Shown here: one piece after another, positions 1-8,386 of the stretch
Numbering within the stretch: position 1 is the stretch's first letter
Layout of the letters: each line of letters begins with the position of its first letter
Assembly (NCBI GenBank): GCA_023415205.1
Contig: JAEZLR010000030.1
Coordinates: 1 to 64,000 of the forward strand
Source: Bacillota bacterium
GTDB lineage: Bacteria; Bacillota; Clostridia; DSM-8532
DNA: 64,000 bases
Reading direction: 5' to 3'
Notes under the pieces: model-generated
What the model saw: only the letters and a program-made list of their open reading frames with translations
Told to the model about the DNA's origin: nothing
Database searches by the model: none
Program-made: the position numbers and the translations under genes

Positions 1-2
1 AT

Positions 3-77
<75 letters not shown>

Positions 78-82
78 AGTGA

Positions 83-123
83 AGAAGTCTGACTGTAGTA
101 TGAACAGTAAGGCTTCTTTTTTT
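83..123 (+). terminator. Rho-independent terminator of tRNA-Cys
   Basis: An AGAAGTC / GGCTTCT stem with an inner ACTG / CAGT stem is followed by a run of T. It lies just after the tRNA. Confidence 0.75.
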
Positions 124-139
124 GTTATTCATTAAATAT

Positions 140-169
140 TTGCGATATTACTATAATTTACCGTATAAT
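140..169 (+). promoter_or_regulatory. Sigma-A-type promoter of the lipoprotein gene
   Basis: TTGCGA at 140-145 and a perfect TATAAT at 164-169 are separated by 18 bp. The start codon at 215 is about 40 bp past the expected start of transcription. Confidence 0.6.
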
Positions 170-214
170 AGTATAAAGACTGGAAATAAAAAAACAGAGA
201 TGGATGGTATAAAA

Positions 215-1255
215 ATGCCAAAGCACTGTTCAAAAAAAGTAGTAGTACTATTATTACTGGTTTGTTTAGTTTTTTCGGGTTGCAGTAGGCTTAACCCAGA
301 GGCCAAAGAAGTGTTGACAGTGAAAGACTCAAAAGCCAAGATCCTTCCAGATAAAATCAGTCCTGATAATTTAAAGGAACCACAGACCGATTATGAAAAA
401 TACTCGAAATTTTTAAATGTCAATGAGGAAGTGGCAAAGTTCATAAAAGAGGATGTAGACCTGGATGGAAAGCAGGAAATAGTAATAGCCTATGAACAAG
501 AATACGGTACATTAGTAGCTTATATTTTGAGGGAAAACGGAAATTCCTTGCAGAAAATTGGCCAAATTGAAAGCGAAGGGTACGGGGTTTATGATGTCAA
601 CCTGGTAAAAATGCGAGGATCGAATCATAAATATATTGAAATCTATATATCCAATGGTGGAGGGTTAGTAGGCTTTGCATTATATGAAATAAAAGCCGAT
701 GGAGTTAACCTGATAGAATATAGCGCTTCTGCTACAGGCGCCGGAGAGGATGGTTTAACCTCTACAACGCATGATGATGTTTATGATGGCTATGTGCAGA
801 GAAGATATAGTTATGAAGTCATGTACTTTGGAGTCAATAGATTTTATCAATGGGATGGGACCTCATTCATATATGATTCAACAATCGTTGATACAGGGGA
901 TTACCCTATAGATCCAGAGGGAGTTGTTGACCAATTTATGAAGTTAAATATGTTATGGGAGGAAGACAGAAAAAGCAGTGATGTTTTAACGAGGCTGGAT
1001 GAGATTAACGTAAGTAGCCAGCAAGTGGATACGAATGAGATCTATAAGGCTGCACAAAGCGACCCACAAGAGAGCTGGTTAATAGACCTCCAAACGGGAA
1101 CTTTACAATTTGTAACGCAAGAAAAGGCTACTTTCACCTTGGTGACAGTGCCATTATATAATTACAAGCTAGAGTTTACGCTGAAAAAGAATGATGACAA
1201 ATGGCAGATTACCGACATAAAAGGAGACTTTGTAATGGGTAAAACTAACCCTTAA
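215..1255 (+). CDS. Predicted secreted lipoprotein with a DxDxDG motif, function unknown
   Basis: The protein begins with a basic N-terminus, a hydrophobic run and the lipobox FSGC, so it should be processed by Lgt and signal peptidase II and anchored to the outer face of the membrane. After the lipobox the sequence DVDLDGKQEIVIAY resembles the calcium-binding loop of VCBS/FG-GAP repeats. The remaining roughly 250 residues are a mostly beta-type extracytoplasmic domain that I do not recognise. I chose the ATG at 215 because it places the signal peptide at the N-terminus, with a GGATGG element 8 bp upstream. The reading frame is open from 122 but the extra residues are not signal-like. A terminator follows at 1290, so the gene is probably monocistronic. 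Confidence 0.7.
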   Translation: MPKHCSKKVVVLLLLVCLVFSGCSRLNPEAKEVLTVKDSKAKILPDKISPDNLKEPQTDYEKYSKFLNVNEEVAKFIKEDVDLDGKQEIVIAYEQEYGTLVAYILRENGNSLQKIGQIESEGYGVYDVNLVKMRGSNHKYIEIYISNGGGLVGFALYEIKADGVNLIEYSASATGAGEDGLTSTTHDDVYDGYVQRRYSYEVMYFGVNRFYQWDGTSFIYDSTIVDTGDYPIDPEGVVDQFMKLNMLWEEDRKSSDVLTRLDEINVSSQQVDTNEIYKAAQSDPQESWLIDLQTGTLQFVTQEKATFTLVTVPLYNYKLEFTLKKNDDKWQITDIKGDFVMGKTNP

Positions 1256-1289
1256 TACATACAAATGGCTTGTTGTAAGCACAAGGAAG

Positions 1290-1314
1290 CCCGGTAGATT
1301 GACCGGGTTTTTTT
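1290..1314 (+). terminator. Rho-independent terminator
   Basis: CCCGGT / ACCGGG stem followed by seven T, 35 bp after the lipoprotein stop codon. Confidence 0.85.
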
Positions 1315-1328
1315 ATTCCATAAATTTC

Positions 1329-1392
1329 TTGACAATATATAACATGTAGAATAATATAGTGATGGTAATATAATATATAACAAGTTATATAT
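1329..1392 (+). promoter_or_regulatory. PadR-gene promoter with a candidate autoregulatory operator
   Basis: A perfect TTGACA (1329-1334) and TAATAT (1352-1357) are 17 bp apart. The 9-mer ATATATAAC lies immediately after the -35 box (1335-1343). It recurs at 1373-1381 as the left arm of a perfect inverted repeat, ATATATAAC-AA-GTTATATAT (1373-1392), which ends at the ribosome site. A dimeric PadR protein binding here would block its own promoter. Confidence 0.65.
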
Positions 1393-1402
1393 GGAGGTGT
1401 TA

Positions 1403-1975
1403 ATGTCACTTAGATTTGGTATCCTGGGGCTTTTGGATTTCGCACCGATGACAGGGTATAATCTTAAGAAGGTTTTCGATCGATCGGTCAACAATGTCTG
1501 GACGGCAAATCTCAGCCAGATATACAGAGAGTTGGGGGCTCTGGAAAAAGGGGGGTATGTATCCTCGCGTATTGAGCAACAGGATGACCGTCCTGACAAA
1601 AAGATTTATAGCATTACCCCTGAGGGCAGAAGGATACTTATCCAATGGCTGAAAGAATGTCCTGATACCTTTGTATCACCTAAAAGAGATGAATTCATGC
1701 TCAAGCTCTTTTTTGGGTCCCAACTTGAAAAGGATGAGGTGATCAACTATCTGGAACGGTTCATTGAGGATCGAAGGACGGCTCTGGCGGCTGTGAAGGA
1801 ACCCCATGAAAACATAGCCAAGGTAGCGAGCACCATAAGCCCGGAATTCGCTAAGAAAATGGAAAAGGAAGGCCGCATTATTCAATTTATTCTGAAAAGA
1901 GCGGTCATGACCAATCAACTACTCATCACCTGGGCGCAGGACTGCATAGAGGAATTGAATAAGTCAGATTTATAG
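1403..1975 (+). CDS. PadR-family transcriptional regulator
   Basis: The first 80 residues form the PadR winged helix: the LGLLDFAPMTGYNLKKVF helix, then QIYRELGALEKGGYV, then the wing DRPDKKIYSITPEGRR. The C-terminal half is the helical dimerisation domain of the AphA/Vir_C type. PadR proteins are usually repressors that release DNA on binding a small ligand. The ATG at 1403 is preferred over the one at 1391 because GGAGG sits 5 bp upstream of it. The downstream genes at 1986 and 2411 are co-directional and tightly packed (10 bp gap, then ATGA overlap), so this regulator probably controls the CoA-binding / RnfDC pair as well as itself. The ligand is unknown. Confidence 0.88.
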   Translation: MSLRFGILGLLDFAPMTGYNLKKVFDRSVNNVWTANLSQIYRELGALEKGGYVSSRIEQQDDRPDKKIYSITPEGRRILIQWLKECPDTFVSPKRDEFMLKLFFGSQLEKDEVINYLERFIEDRRTALAAVKEPHENIAKVASTISPEFAKKMEKEGRIIQFILKRAVMTNQLLITWAQDCIEELNKSDL

Positions 1976-1985
1976 GAGAGAAAAC

Positions 1986-2414
1986 ATGAAAAAGCTTAAC
2001 AAAGAGTTTTTTGAAGGTAACGAGGTTATTTTTATGGGGTATTCCAGCAAACAGCCCCAATTCAGCAAGATGATTTATCAGGCCTTTGCCGATAACGGCA
2101 TCAAGGTGTATCCCGTCAACAGCAAGGAGGGAGCCACCTATGATGTGAAGGTCTATAAAAAGATGGATGAGCTGCCCAGTGTACCCAAAACAGCCTTTAT
2201 TCTTATGAAGAAGGAACATGCTCAGAAGGTCCTTAATGAGCTGGCTCAGAAGGGTGTTCGCAAAGTACTGTTCCAAAATGGTTCTGTTGCGGATCAGGAA
2301 ATTCTGGATCAATGCAAGGGACTGGGAATGGAGGCTCTGGTGGCCTGCCCCATGATGGGCTTGGGAAAAGGTATCCATAGAATCCATGCTTTTTTTGCAG
2401 GTGTTAAACGATGA
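1986..2414 (+). CDS. CoA-binding domain protein (YccU-like)
   Basis: A small single-domain Rossmann protein of about 142 residues. The opening IFMGYSSKQPQFSKMIYQAF and the central IKVYPVNSKEG match the nucleotide-binding pattern of the CoA_binding_2 family, which resembles the CoA-binding lobe of succinyl-CoA synthetase. No catalytic domain is attached, so its chemical role is not predicted. The start has GGAGAG just upstream. Its stop overlaps the start of the RnfDC fusion by 4 bp (ATGA), which implies translational coupling and a shared function. Such proteins may sense or deliver an acyl-CoA or a nucleotide; here a redox link is inferred from the neighbour only. Confidence 0.75.
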   Translation: MKKLNKEFFEGNEVIFMGYSSKQPQFSKMIYQAFADNGIKVYPVNSKEGATYDVKVYKKMDELPSVPKTAFILMKKEHAQKVLNELAQKGVRKVLFQNGSVADQEILDQCKGLGMEALVACPMMGLGKGIHRIHAFFAGVKR

Positions 2415-4192
2415 ATACCTATCCCTTGGTTCGGGTCAAAGGCTCAAATGAACATCTGATGGCGGGAGTTTTTGCAGTAGCGCTTCTCTATTCACTCCCG
2501 GCGTTTATCAATAATCCGTCTGAGCTCCTTGTGTTTTTGTTGATAGGGGTAGTCTCCCTAGTTGTGGATACAGCTTTGAACTTTATCCGTTATAAAAGGC
2601 CTGTTTGTGCGGTTTCAGCCTCAGTGACGGCGGTGGTTTACTTCGCTTTAACATCGGGAGCTCCCCTTTGGGGACGGCTTTTGGGAGCCATCGCCGCATT
2701 GGTTCTGGGAAAGCACCTTTGGGGTGGAACCGGGAAAAATCCCCTCAATCCCGCTTTGGTGGGTGTTATGCTGGTTAGTATCGCCTTTCAGGTTCAACCT
2801 CTATTTGGGAATGCCTGGATGATTGCCCCGGCAATGCTTCTGTCACTCCCTTTTATCCTTGTCAGACCCTATGCCGCCTTCGGCTTCATGGCTGGTATGG
2901 TAGGCTCCTTGGTCATAAAAGGGAGTATGGACATAGAATCCCTGGGTCTTGCCGTTTTCATGGGTAGTCTTGTATTAACCGATCCTGTTACCGTGTCGGG
3001 CCATCCTTTAGTTGGGCTTTTAGGAGGAGTGGCGGTAGGCTTTATACCCCAACAGCTTTCCGGCTCGATCTTTTTTGTAACAGCAGGAATTCTTCTGTTC
3101 AATCTTCTTTCATTCCTCACTGAAAGCCTGATTCCCAAAGCGGTGCTGAGACTCCCCAAAACCAATAAGCTGGACAAGCTTTTTCCTATTCCTGCATCCC
3201 TTCCGTTTTTCGATCTTACTCAGGAGCAACCTGAGCCTCGACAAATACAAAGCCTTCTGGATAGCCCAGAAAACCTTGAGTGTAACGAAATACTCAAACG
3301 GATAGATGAGGCCGGTGTCTTTGGTTTGGGCGGTGCCGCCTTTCCGACTATCCGGAAGATACGGGCAGTGATGGCCTCTAAAGAACCCAAGCATCTCATT
3401 ATCAACGGGGTAGAATGCGATCCGGGTCTCATTCACGATTATTGGCTGGTACGCCATGCCCCAGAGGATGTCCTCGCCGGGGTGGCACTTCTTAAAAGAT
3501 GCATTTCCTTTGATTCGGTAAGCCTGGCCGTTAAGAGCGAAAAGGGCCTTCCGGCTTTGGATGGGATCTCTTTGATAAAGGTTCCCGACCTCTACCCGGC
3601 GGGAGCCGAGAAGCTGCTTATCCAACAGGTTATAGGCCAAAAACTACCCTTTCACAGCCTGCCTGCCGAAAGGGGAATCCTAGTGCTTAATGTGGGCACT
3701 CTCCAAGCGGTTTTTGAAGCTGTCATAAAAAAGAAAAAGGCCGATTCGCGGCTCATCACCATTGCCGATTTCAACAGCAAAGCCTTTTCCATAGCCAGAG
3801 TCAAGCTGGGCATGCCTCTACATCGTGTGATTGCGGCCCTGGGCCTTCCCTCTGGGCATCTCTTTACGGGGGGAGGGGCCATGCAGTGCCGTCTTGCCAT
3901 GGAGGAGGATGTGGTTGAAGGTAGCACCAATTTCTTAGCAATCAGCCCCTTCCCAAAGTATAAGGAATCCCCTCTTTGCTCACGGTGCGGGTCATGCCGT
4001 ACCCATTGCCCCAGTGGGCTTAAGGTGGATAAAATAGCTGATCTGGCTGATGAGAGTAAGTGGCAGGATGCTCTTAGCTACCATCCGGAGAACTGTGTCC
4101 AGTGTGGATATTGCAGCCGGGTTTGTGGGGCGGGACGCAACTTATCGGTCAGGGTGAAAAGGGCTAAAGAGCACGTAAATCCATTAAAATAA
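2411..4192 (+). CDS. Fusion of an RnfD-like membrane domain and an RnfC-like flavin/iron-sulfur domain
   Basis: Residues 1 to about 255 form a polytopic membrane domain of the NqrB/RnfD family, with the signature GGTGKNPLNPA at 105-115 and TDPVTVSGHP further on. Residues of about 290-593 are RnfC-like. They include the glycine-rich FGLGGAAFPT loop near 304, NGVECDPGL, GAEKLLIQQ, an SLBB-type region, and two ferredoxin motifs: C523-C526-C529-C533 and C562-C565-C568-C572. RnfC normally takes electrons from NADH and RnfD passes them through covalently bound FMN in the Rnf complex. The SGAT motif that carries FMN in RnfD is not visible, and the membrane part is shorter than a full RnfD. No rnfA, B, E or G is nearby. 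Domain assignment is firm; electron donor, acceptor and any ion pumping are unknown. Confidence 0.85.
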   Translation: MNTYPLVRVKGSNEHLMAGVFAVALLYSLPAFINNPSELLVFLLIGVVSLVVDTALNFIRYKRPVCAVSASVTAVVYFALTSGAPLWGRLLGAIAALVLGKHLWGGTGKNPLNPALVGVMLVSIAFQVQPLFGNAWMIAPAMLLSLPFILVRPYAAFGFMAGMVGSLVIKGSMDIESLGLAVFMGSLVLTDPVTVSGHPLVGLLGGVAVGFIPQQLSGSIFFVTAGILLFNLLSFLTESLIPKAVLRLPKTNKLDKLFPIPASLPFFDLTQEQPEPRQIQSLLDSPENLECNEILKRIDEAGVFGLGGAAFPTIRKIRAVMASKEPKHLIINGVECDPGLIHDYWLVRHAPEDVLAGVALLKRCISFDSVSLAVKSEKGLPALDGISLIKVPDLYPAGAEKLLIQQVIGQKLPFHSLPAERGILVLNVGTLQAVFEAVIKKKKADSRLITIADFNSKAFSIARVKLGMPLHRVIAALGLPSGHLFTGGGAMQCRLAMEEDVVEGSTNFLAISPFPKYKESPLCSRCGSCRTHCPSGLKVDKIADLADESKWQDALSYHPENCVQCGYCSRVCGAGRNLSVRVKRAKEHVNPLK

Positions 4193-4254
4193 AAGAAACG
4201 CAGAAATAAAAATACATAAACTTTGCTGACTAGACAATTCTTATGGATGGGGAC

Positions 4255-4304
4255 AGAGCACGGAGAGTAAAAAGCGGATGTTTTTTACCACGTGCTCTTT
4301 TTTT
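4255..4304 (+). terminator. Rho-independent terminator of the PadR-RnfDC operon
   Basis: AGAGCACG / CGTGCTCT perfect 8 bp stem with an inner GTAAAAA / TTTTTAC stem, followed by T residues. Confidence 0.85.
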
Positions 4305-4458
4305 CCATAAAAAACGTTAATTGCTGGATAAGAATCTTGGGATACATGAGGGCTAAAACAATGGAAACACTATTTTTGAAAAATGAAAAAGGCCATGTTA
4401 CCTTGATACAGGCCTTGGGAATAAGCTAGTGATATAACTGCTAGGTGAGGTATGGACA

Positions 4459-5391
4459 ATGTTTGATGTCATCATAGTCGGAGGAGGTCCTGCTGGATTT
4501 GCTGCAGCATTATATTCAGCCAGAGCAAAACTAAAGACTCTGCTTATTGAGAGGGACTACTTTGGAGGGCAGATGGCGACAACCAATGAGATGGAGAATT
4601 ATCCGGGATTTGAAACTGTCGGTGGAAGCGAGATGGCTGATAGAATGGTTAAGCAGGCTATGAAATTCGGGGCTGAGGTCATCAAGGAGGAAGCCGTGGA
4701 GATAGCTTTTGACACAGCCGTCAAAAGGGTGAAAACGAAGAAGAACGTTTTTCAAGCGCATACCGTCATTCTTTGCATGGGGGCATCACCAAGAAAGTTA
4801 GGCCTTCCCAGAGAAAACGAGCTTATCGGATCAGGCGTATCCTATTGCGCCACCTGTGACGGGGCCTTTTTCAAGGGGCGTGATGTGGCGGTTATCGGCG
4901 GAGGTGACACGGCGGCAGAAGATGTCCTTTACCTGGCCAGGTTTTGCAGTCGGATATACCTGGTGCATCGACGAGATTCTTTACGCGCCACCAAAGTTAT
5001 GTCCGACTTGGTTCTGAGCCACCCCAAGGTGGTTCCGGTATGGAACTCGGTGGTTGAGGAGATTTTTGGGGAGCTTAATGTGGAGGGCATACGGGTGCGC
5101 AACCTGAAAACCGGGGAAAGCACAACCCTTGAGGTTGCGGGGATGTTTGTGGCCATTGGCAACGTACCCAATAGCACGTTAGTTCAAGGGAAGCTCTTAT
5201 TAACCCAGGGGGGATATATCAGAACCGATGAGACCATGCAGACCTGGGATGCATCCAATCATTTACTGGAAGGCGTTTTTGCAGCAGGGGATATACGCGA
5301 AAAGCTCTTGAGGCAGGTGGTGACGGCTGCCTCGGATGGAGCGGCTGCCGCCCACTCCGCAGAAAAGTACATCATCGAGAATAATTTGTGA
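4459..5391 (+). CDS. Thioredoxin-reductase-like NAD(P)H flavoprotein
   Basis: About 310 residues, the usual length for the low-molecular-weight TrxB family. The FAD-binding GGGPAGFAAALYSARA is at the N-terminus, the redox pair CATC is in the middle, and the second nucleotide-binding loop is GGGDTAAED. HRRDSLRA carries the basic residues that favour NADPH. The C-terminal GVFAAGDI closes the FAD site. It reduces a thioredoxin-type partner with NADPH, but no thioredoxin gene is adjacent, so the partner is unknown. The ATG at 4459 follows GGTGAGG by 8 bp. It lies between the RnfDC operon terminator and the DUF1858 gene, and is probably transcribed with the latter. Confidence 0.88.
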   Translation: MFDVIIVGGGPAGFAAALYSARAKLKTLLIERDYFGGQMATTNEMENYPGFETVGGSEMADRMVKQAMKFGAEVIKEEAVEIAFDTAVKRVKTKKNVFQAHTVILCMGASPRKLGLPRENELIGSGVSYCATCDGAFFKGRDVAVIGGGDTAAEDVLYLARFCSRIYLVHRRDSLRATKVMSDLVLSHPKVVPVWNSVVEEIFGELNVEGIRVRNLKTGESTTLEVAGMFVAIGNVPNSTLVQGKLLLTQGGYIRTDETMQTWDASNHLLEGVFAAGDIREKLLRQVVTAASDGAAAAHSAEKYIIENNL

Positions 5392-5486
5392 GGGTGATCA
5401 CAGTCTTTTCAGGTAAAACCCTGTACTTTAGAGTGTAAAGCCAATCTACAAACGGGATTTTTTAATAAACAACTCAGGAGGGTATT

Positions 5487-5672
5487 ATGAAAGTGACAAA
5501 GGATATGACGATCGGAGAGATCATTAAAACCCATCCCAATGCCGCTCGGATATTGATGAGCTTTGGTATGGGCTGTGTAGGCTGCCCCTCTTCTCAGGCT
5601 GAAACCCTTGAAGAGGCAACGATGGTTCATGGCATGGACATGAAGGAATTATTGGAGGCCCTTAACAAATAA
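5487..5672 (+). CDS. DUF1858 small redox-disulfide protein
   Basis: A 61-residue protein with the DUF1858 pattern: TIGEIIKTHPNAARILMSFGM followed by CVGCPSSQAETLEEA. The CxxC pair and this helical fold are typical of the family, which is often found beside or fused to hybrid-cluster and other redox proteins in anaerobes. A likely role is binding or transferring sulfur or a metal centre, but this is not established. A strong AGGAGG precedes the ATG. A shared terminator follows. Confidence 0.85.
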   Translation: MKVTKDMTIGEIIKTHPNAARILMSFGMGCVGCPSSQAETLEEATMVHGMDMKELLEALNK

Positions 5673-5693
5673 CTCTATGGAACAGGAAATGAC

Positions 5694-5727
5694 AAAAGCC
5701 TCGGAACTCAATGCTTCCGAGGCTTTT
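5694..5727. terminator. Bidirectional terminator between convergent genes
   Basis: AAAAGCCTCGGAA pairs with TTCCGAGGCTTTT around an 8-base loop. It serves the DUF1858 gene on the plus strand and the chemoreceptor gene on the minus strand. Confidence 0.85.
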
Positions 5728-5739
5728 ACATACTAATTG

Positions 5740-6993
5740 TTAGCGTAGCTTATATTTCTTAATCTTATCGTTGAGATCCACTACCAGATTACTCAAGCTC
5801 TTGGAAGCCTTTTGCAGTTCGTCGAAGGACTGAATCTGTGTTTCGGTGGTGGCGGTCATCTCCTCACTTGAAGCGGCGGTCTGCTGTGAAACTGAGGAGA
5901 TATGCTCGATGGAAACAATCACCTCGTCCTTATCCTTCTGCATCTTGGATACGGAATCTGTGACCTTCTTGAACTTGTCAACAATGGTAAACATGGCATT
6001 GGCAATATCATCAAAAGCGGTTTTGGTGGTGTTAACCGATTGAATTTGTTCTGCGGAAGCCTTTCTCAAATCCTCCATAACCTGAACGGCCAATTTGGAT
6101 TCTTCGCTGATGCTTTCAACCAAATTGGTAATCTCCAGGTTCGAGGCCCGGCTCTGATCCGCCAGCTTTCTAACTTCATCCGCAACGACTGCAAAGCCCA
6201 ACCCGGCTTCACCTGCACGGGCTGCTTCAATGGCGGCATTTAGGGCAAGAAGGTTAGTCTGCTCGGTGATGCTTTCAATGGAGGAGGTAAAAGAACTGAT
6301 CTGTTGGGCGGTAGACACAAGCTTTTCCATAACGGCAAAGATTTTCTCGGAAGCGCTGTAGTTCATTTCTGATTTCTTTCCCAGAGCTTGAACTGCTTCA
6401 ACACCCGCGCTGTTTACGACGCCGATTTTTTCGGTTTCAACGGCAATCTCGTTATAGCTTTCATAGACCAGGTTGATCTGATCGGATAATTTATCCACCG
6501 AAAGAACACCGTTTTGAGCTTCTTCAGCCTGACTGGTTGCTCCCTTGGAGATATCATCAACGGTATGGGCAATGAGGTTGATGGCGTCAAAAGCGCCACG
6601 GGAAACTTCGTCAACAGTATAGGATGCACTTTTAATGGCCTGGGACAACTGGAAGAAGCCGTCAATCAAGGTTCTTATGTCGCTTAGAACCGAGTTGACA
6701 GTGGAGGCCACCCCTCCGAGAATGCCATATTCCTTGGCAATGATAAGTACGGAAAAATCGCCTTCCTTGATTTTTTGCATTTCCTTTGAGAACTTTTCTG
6801 CCAGACGTTTGATAGAGGATTCCAGAACCAATCTTACAATAATGGAGTTTAAGAAGCATACCGCAGGAATAATGAGAGCTATCAGCCAGTACTTGGCGAT
6901 CACTGCGAAGATTATGCCCAACACCAGTCCGATTGCTGTAGAAACACCTAAAACCAGATTGTTCAGGTTAGTCTTTTTGCCTTCTTCCTTCAT
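5740..6993 (-). CDS. Methyl-accepting chemotaxis protein without a large sensor domain
   Basis: Two adjacent transmembrane helices near residues 10-55 are followed by a short HAMP-like linker and a long helical signalling region. The hairpin tip contains the universal core ITEQTNLLALNAAIEAARAGE and FAVVADEVRKLA, which contacts CheA and CheW. There is almost no extracellular loop, so the receptor probably senses through the membrane, in the cytoplasm, or through a partner. No C-terminal CheR-tethering pentapeptide is seen. I prefer the ATG at 6993 over the upstream TTG at 7002, because a G-rich ribosome site lies 9 bp before it. No che genes are in the window. Confidence 0.92.
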   Translation of the reverse strand: MKEEGKKTNLNNLVLGVSTAIGLVLGIIFAVIAKYWLIALIIPAVCFLNSIIVRLVLESSIKRLAEKFSKEMQKIKEGDFSVLIIAKEYGILGGVASTVNSVLSDIRTLIDGFFQLSQAIKSASYTVDEVSRGAFDAINLIAHTVDDISKGATSQAEEAQNGVLSVDKLSDQINLVYESYNEIAVETEKIGVVNSAGVEAVQALGKKSEMNYSASEKIFAVMEKLVSTAQQISSFTSSIESITEQTNLLALNAAIEAARAGEAGLGFAVVADEVRKLADQSRASNLEITNLVESISEESKLAVQVMEDLRKASAEQIQSVNTTKTAFDDIANAMFTIVDKFKKVTDSVSKMQKDKDEVIVSIEHISSVSQQTAASSEEMTATTETQIQSFDELQKASKSLSNLVVDLNDKIKKYKLR

Positions 6994-7091
6994 TACAAAC
7001 AACCCCCAATAACAAAATGTATTAAAAAATCATACCGATCTTTTAACTATTTACCACAAAAACATACCTCTAGACCAAGAATCGGTGGAGA

Positions 7092-8177
7092 TTAAATCTC
7101 CATATTCATGCCCTTTCTTACCTCTGATAAAGTAATCTCAGCCACATGACGAGCTTGAGAGATTCCTTTTCTCAGCGTTTCGCGCACATAATCCATATCG
7201 GATTCAAGCTGTCTTCTCTTTAGACGGATGGGTCGGAGATATTCATTCAAGGATTCGGTGAGAAGTTTTTTCAACTGGCCGCCTCCACCATCGCCAATCC
7301 TCTCGGCAATGGCTTCCGGAGCTTCCCCGGTGGCCAATGAAATCAATAGCAGGAGGTTGGACACCTCGGGTCTGTTTTCAGGGTCAAAGGTGATGTATCG
7401 CGTGGAGTCAGTTTTAGCTTTTTTAATAAGGTTGGCAGTTTCGTCCTCTGTCGAACTGAGCATAATGGCATTATTACGGCTTTTACTCATCTTCTGTGAG
7501 CCATCGAGCCCCAGGATGATGGGTGCCTTGCTCAATAGCGCCTGTGGCTCAGGGAAAACCGATTGATTGCCGGCGAATTTCTCGTTAAAGCGGCGTGCAA
7601 TGGTTCGTGTCAGCTCAAGGTGAGGCAATTGATCCTTTCCCACCGGAACGACATTGGCTTTGCAGAAAAGAATATCAGCGGCTTGATGAACTGGATACAC
7701 ATACATGCCGGCATTGATTTTTTTCTGCCCTGAGGCCTGGACCTCCTCCTTGACGGTAGGGTTCCTATCCAACTCGGCATTGGATACAAGGGTTAAAAAG
7801 GGAACCAGAAGCTGGTTGAGCTCGGGGATATGACTATGAGGGAATATAAAGGTCCTTCCATTATTGGGATCAAGACCTGCTGAAAGATAATCAATGGTCA
7901 GTTGCTTGACGTTTTCTGAAATATTTTCAAAGGTATCACGATCGGTGAGTACTTGATAATCGGCGATGACGATATAGGTCTCCACACCTAGATCCTGAAG
8001 GCGTACACGATTTTGAAGGGAACCGAACAAGTGCCCAACATGAAGACGGCCGGTAGGCCTGTCCCCGGTTAATACCCTGTATTTCTCAGGATGCTGTGTG
8101 ATATGAGTCTCAAGTGCTTTGCTTCTTGCCAAGGCGGCTTCAAATGTACCGTAATCTACTCTCTCCTCGGTGTTCAT
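7092..8177 (-). CDS. trpS: Tryptophanyl-tRNA synthetase, auxiliary (type II-like) form
   Basis: A class I aminoacyl-tRNA synthetase of 361 residues that charges tRNA-Trp with tryptophan. The HIGH-type motif is HVGH at 46-49 and KMSKS is at 229-233. There is an N-terminal extension of about 35 residues before TGDRPTGRLHVGH. This opening differs from the usual GxxPSG...GNYxG of housekeeping bacterial TrpRS. It resembles the second TrpRS type found in Deinococcus, Streptomyces and many Firmicutes, which is known in some cases to resist indolmycin-type inhibitors. The ATG at 8177 is favoured by AAGGAG 7 bp upstream. I found no T-box leader in the upstream region. Confidence 0.93.
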   Translation of the reverse strand: MNTEERVDYGTFEAALARSKALETHITQHPEKYRVLTGDRPTGRLHVGHLFGSLQNRVRLQDLGVETYIVIADYQVLTDRDTFENISENVKQLTIDYLSAGLDPNNGRTFIFPHSHIPELNQLLVPFLTLVSNAELDRNPTVKEEVQASGQKKINAGMYVYPVHQAADILFCKANVVPVGKDQLPHLELTRTIARRFNEKFAGNQSVFPEPQALLSKAPIILGLDGSQKMSKSRNNAIMLSSTEDETANLIKKAKTDSTRYITFDPENRPEVSNLLLLISLATGEAPEAIAERIGDGGGGQLKKLLTESLNEYLRPIRLKRRQLESDMDYVRETLRKGISQARHVAEITLSEVRKGMNMEI

Positions 8178-8282
8178 GGTAAACTCCTTAACATTAAACA
8201 TAGTATTATATGGATAAGTATAACATAAGGATATCTATAAAGTATCTCCGTTTTTAAAAGTTTTATAGGCTCAAATCCATCA

Positions 8283-8313
8283 GAAAAGGGCGGAGGTCAT
8301 TAGACCGCCGCCC
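8283..8313 (-). terminator. Terminator of the GyrI-like gene
   Basis: GGGCGGAGGTC pairs with GACCGCCGCCC (one mismatch, ATTA loop). On the minus strand it is followed by TTTTC. Confidence 0.75.
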
Positions 8314-8386
8314 ACATGAAAATACTGAGTGTTAAGAAGAGATTGGACTCGACTTTTATGAGTCTTTTGAAAACTTGCCTGAAAGA

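Noticed and set aside
8202..8386. Possible T-box leader before trpS
   Set aside because: No AGGGTGG-ACCGCG antiterminator motif or specifier structure is present; the visible hairpin is the terminator of the gene upstream.
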